Source: Symbiodinium natans (Eukaryota; Sar; Dinophyceae; Suessiales; Symbiodiniaceae). Taken from it: a stretch of DNA of 64,000 bases. Shown here one piece after another: positions 61,912 to 64,000 of the stretch. Below the pieces are notes generated by a model. It did no database searches and was not told where the DNA came from. It saw only the letters and a list, made by a program, of their open reading frames with translations. The position numbers and the translations under genes are program-made. The DNA lies in assembly GCA_905221605.1 (NCBI GenBank), contig CAJNDS010002379.1, positions 410,001 through 474,000 on the forward strand, in the 5' to 3' direction. Every line of letters starts with the position of its first letter. Position 1 is the first letter of the stretch.

Positions 61912-62230
61912 GAGTATGTTTAAAAGCAAACCAGAGTTTAAAAGAATGCCACAGGTTCAACAATACTATGACATTGACGATACTCTTGGAGTAGCAAGTA
62001 GGAGAAAACAAATTGAAGATATGAAACTAAGAGTTGAAGAAGCCGAGAATAGAGGTAAAAACATTGCGTTAAGGAATGACTGGGTTAAACATCAAAAGAA
62101 ATCAATATATCAGGGACAACTTGACGATATTAACAGACAGTTAGAGCGTCCCATGATGCCAGTACGAACAAAAGAAGAGCTACTTAAGAAACAAAAAGAA
62201 TTAAAAAATATCATGGCAGAAATAAATTAA
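61910..62230 (+). CDS. Coiled-coil viral protein (106 aa)
   Basis: MSMFKSKPEFKRMPQVQQYY start, then continuous charged heptads from ~30 to the end. No known family; it sits in a row of small structural-looking genes after the penton-like gene. Confidence 0.55.
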   Translation: MSMFKSKPEFKRMPQVQQYYDIDDTLGVASRRKQIEDMKLRVEEAENRGKNIALRNDWVKHQKKSIYQGQLDDINRQLERPMMPVRTKEELLKKQKELKNIMAEIN

Positions 62231-62247
62231 AATCTAATATACATTAT

Positions 62248-63051
62248 ATGATTAAAACATTAAAATCAGAATTAAGATTGAGGCCGACTTATGATGAACT
62301 GATAGGAATGATTGAGAGCCAAGGAGACCCTAACAGACCCTCAATTGAAAACGTAATTGATAGAAGAGCAACTTTATTTAGAAATAATCAGTTCGGAAGT
62401 CAGTTAGATAATATTGATTTTTTAGGTTTGAAGAAGCAAGAGGAAGATAGAGCAAAAGAAGATGTAAGGAGAGCTCAATTGAGACAAAGAGGAATAACTG
62501 CAAGGATATCAACAGGTTTAATGTCAAGTGGCTTTACAACACCAGCAGAAGTTTATGAAATGGACACTGACGAAGAAGGAGAAGGTTTTGTAATAGACGG
62601 ACAAAGATTTAACATACGAACAGAACTTGAAGAAGGATTGAGAAGAAGAGAACAAGCAAGTCAAACAACAGCAGAACGAGCAAGAAGTGATTTAGATGAA
62701 GTACATAGTCAATCATTACCTGTTGGTGTTCCTGTCCATTCAATAGCCACAGATGAAGAAGATGATATGCCACGTTTAGAGACACCGACAGAAATAGCTG
62801 AAGAAGGAGAAGAAGAAGAAACTGAAGACGATGAAGAAACACAAGTCCCACCTGTATCAAGAAAACATAAGGAGACGATAGATTACAATGACAACATAAC
62901 AAGATGGAAAAATAGGGATGTGTCTGCGGACGATATTTTATTCCAACTTTACTTAAGAGGTATTACATTGGAAAAGGAACAGGAAGAAGACTTAAGCAAG
63001 TTAAGAAACAAAGGGAAAGGCAGAACTCTGACCAAAAAAGATTGTTTATGA
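62248..63051 (+). CDS. Acidic viral protein (267 aa) with RPTYDEL start
   Basis: Begins LKSELRLRPTYDELIGMIES; the middle is helical and charged, with a strongly acidic part (IAEEGEEEETEDDEETQ, ~185-205) and a basic end. The RPTY(D/E)E(L/I) motif recurs at the start of the gene at 63,330, so the two are probably paralogues. Likely disordered; role unknown, possibly a virion or DNA-associated protein. Confidence 0.55.
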   Translation: MIKTLKSELRLRPTYDELIGMIESQGDPNRPSIENVIDRRATLFRNNQFGSQLDNIDFLGLKKQEEDRAKEDVRRAQLRQRGITARISTGLMSSGFTTPAEVYEMDTDEEGEGFVIDGQRFNIRTELEEGLRRREQASQTTAERARSDLDEVHSQSLPVGVPVHSIATDEEDDMPRLETPTEIAEEGEEEETEDDEETQVPPVSRKHKETIDYNDNITRWKNRDVSADDILFQLYLRGITLEKEQEEDLSKLRNKGKGRTLTKKDCL

Positions 63052-63069
63052 AACTTTATTGAAAAACTT

Positions 63070-63309
63070 ATGATGACTGGACAGTGGGCTAATGAAGTTA
63101 ATGACCAACTACTAAGGAGTAGAATGGAAGAATGGGGACAGATGAAAAAAGGAAAAGGTAAGGGTAGTGGAGCAGATAAACTAGTACCTTCACAATCAGC
63201 ATCATCAAGCGCAACAAAAGACATTCTTGTAGCTGGTGCAAAAGCAGGAGTGGAAACATTAGCAAAAGCAGGAGCGACAGCACTAGCAAAATCATTTTTA
63301 CCAGTATAA
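63070..63309 (+). CDS. Small viral protein with amphipathic/hydrophobic end (79 aa)
   Basis: Polar start, a Lys/Gly stretch (KKGKGKGSG), then ILVAGAKAGVETLAKAGATA and LAKSFLPV, an Ala/Gly-rich helix that could insert in membranes. Small membrane-active core proteins occur in related capsids; this is inference. Confidence 0.45.
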   Translation: MMTGQWANEVNDQLLRSRMEEWGQMKKGKGKGSGADKLVPSQSASSSATKDILVAGAKAGVETLAKAGATALAKSFLPV

Positions 63310-63329
63310 AATATCAGTAATTAATATAT

Positions 63330-64000
63330 ATGTTAAGTAGGCGACCCACTTATGAAGAAATATTAAAAGAGACAATGACACATAGACTAAAAATACTACC
63401 AGAAAGGCAGAAACGAACACAACAAGGAATATTCATAGATGATGTTGATTTTGATGATTTTGATTTAAGTAGATATGATAAAAAAGAAATAATATTAAAT
63501 AATCCAGATAAGGGAACACAAACGGATTTATTTGACAGTCGTCCTTCAACTGAAAAGAGCGAGAGCATTAGAAGAGAAGAAGAACCTACACAGAGCGAAG
63601 AAGCAGAAAGCGAACCAACTCAAGAAGAAGAACCACAAAAAGAAAAGCCAGAAAAGGAAAGAGGAAAATCAATGATGAGACGAATTTACGATGCTATGTT
63701 CGGAGAAGATGATGCTTTCGCATCCTCAAGGCAAAGCCTTGACGAATTTAGAGAAGAACGAGAAGAACTACGTAATAGGAGAGAGCAAATTGAAGAAGAA
63801 CCAATGGAAGATGAAGATGAAGAAGGCGCTTCGTCAGATGTCTCGCGAGGCTCTCGCGACTTACCAATGAATGTTAAAAAACCTTATGAACCTTCTTCAT
63901 CAAGTTCAAGTTCAACAAATAGAAGCGCTTTATTACCTATTGAAGAAAATGCACTAAGCGAACATATTCATTCTTCCCCGCCAATATCAGTTCAAAGTTC
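63330..64000 (+). CDS. Acidic viral protein, paralogue of the 62,248 gene, runs off the right edge
   Basis: ATG at 63,330 (MLSRRPTYEEILKETMTHRL) opens a frame to the window end, at least 223 codons. Rich in Glu/Ser, with EEEPTQSEEAESEPTQEEEP and a GEDDAF motif; mostly disordered. It shares the RPTYEE start with the neighbour two genes upstream. Function unknown. Confidence 0.5.
   Translation, partial: MLSRRPTYEEILKETMTHRLKILPERQKRTQQGIFIDDVDFDDFDLSRYDKKEIILNNPDKGTQTDLFDSRPSTEKSESIRREEEPTQSEEAESEPTQEEEPQKEKPEKERGKSMMRRIYDAMFGEDDAFASSRQSLDEFREEREELRNRREQIEEEPMEDEDEEGASSDVSRGSRDLPMNVKKPYEPSSSSSSSTNRSALLPIEENALSEHIHSSPPISVQS

Larger units (their letters stand above)
47129..64000. mobile_element. 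Endogenous polinton-like/virophage-type DNA virus, continues past the right edge
   Basis: From about 47.1 kb the sequence is AT-rich, intron-free and densely coding, with capsid protein, packaging ATPase, fibre, nuclease and hydrolase genes of the small eukaryotic DNA virus type. GC-rich nuclear DNA adjoins it directly on the left, so it is integrated or an assembly join. Integrated relatives are known to be common in protist genomes. No DNA polymerase, primase-helicase, integrase or protease lies in these 16.9 kb, and no terminal repeat can be tested without the right end. Several genes are disrupted, so this copy is unlikely to be functional. Confidence 0.75.

Overview
The window joins two very different kinds of DNA. 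Positions 1 to about 47,100 are GC-rich nuclear DNA crowded with short TTTAGGG/CCCTAAA arrays in both orientations. Positions 47,129 to 64,000 are AT-rich, densely coding DNA of viral type. A photosynthetic protist fits best, most likely a dinoflagellate. The reasons are the TTTAGGG repeats, introns that start GC or GA instead of GT, intron-forming inverted-repeat elements, and a copia-like polyprotein typical of that group. This assignment is inference; no marker gene proves it.

The GC-rich part looks at first like a subtelomere, but several arrays turn out to be intron bodies. Reading the minus strand, I could join exons in phase in four places. (1) An acyltransferase-like gene of the BAHD type (1-662, one GA-AG intron). 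(2) An unidentified gene (19,147-26,056, five exons, with probable upstream exons to 27,048); one intron is 77 bp of nearly pure TTTAGGG and another is 5.6 kb and holds a complete LTR element. (3) The 3' end of another gene (30,105-30,410, with a 75 bp TTTAGGG intron). (4) An ankyrin-repeat gene (45,244-46,668, seven exons); five of its six introns are GC-AG, and most have inverted-repeat ends and duplicated target bases, as introners do. Many other exon-sized coding islands lie between the arrays and are listed at low confidence. Mobile DNA here includes a 4.5 kb copia-like element with identical 144 bp LTRs and a 5 bp target duplication but no reverse transcriptase core or integrase, a 5'-truncated LINE with a 10 bp target duplication, and families of roughly 100 bp foldback elements, some with a TTTAGGG block between their arms.

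From 47.1 kb on lies an endogenous double-stranded DNA virus of the polinton-like/virophage type. It encodes a major capsid protein, a packaging ATPase, a penton-like protein candidate, a trimeric fibre with a peptidase S74 chaperone end, a lipase-like hydrolase, two related GIY-YIG nucleases flanking the capsid gene, and a cysteine/histidine-repeat nuclease. The structural genes sit in a minus-strand block (54.1-60.3 kb) and a plus-strand block (60.4 kb to the right edge). AT-rich hairpins overlap or closely follow several stop codons, as in the hairpin transcript ends of mimiviruses. No polymerase or integrase is visible; the element continues past the right edge. It is decaying: four genes carry frameshifts (five breaks in all), one has a nonsense codon, and one is split by a 2.29 kb transposon with an 8 bp target duplication.
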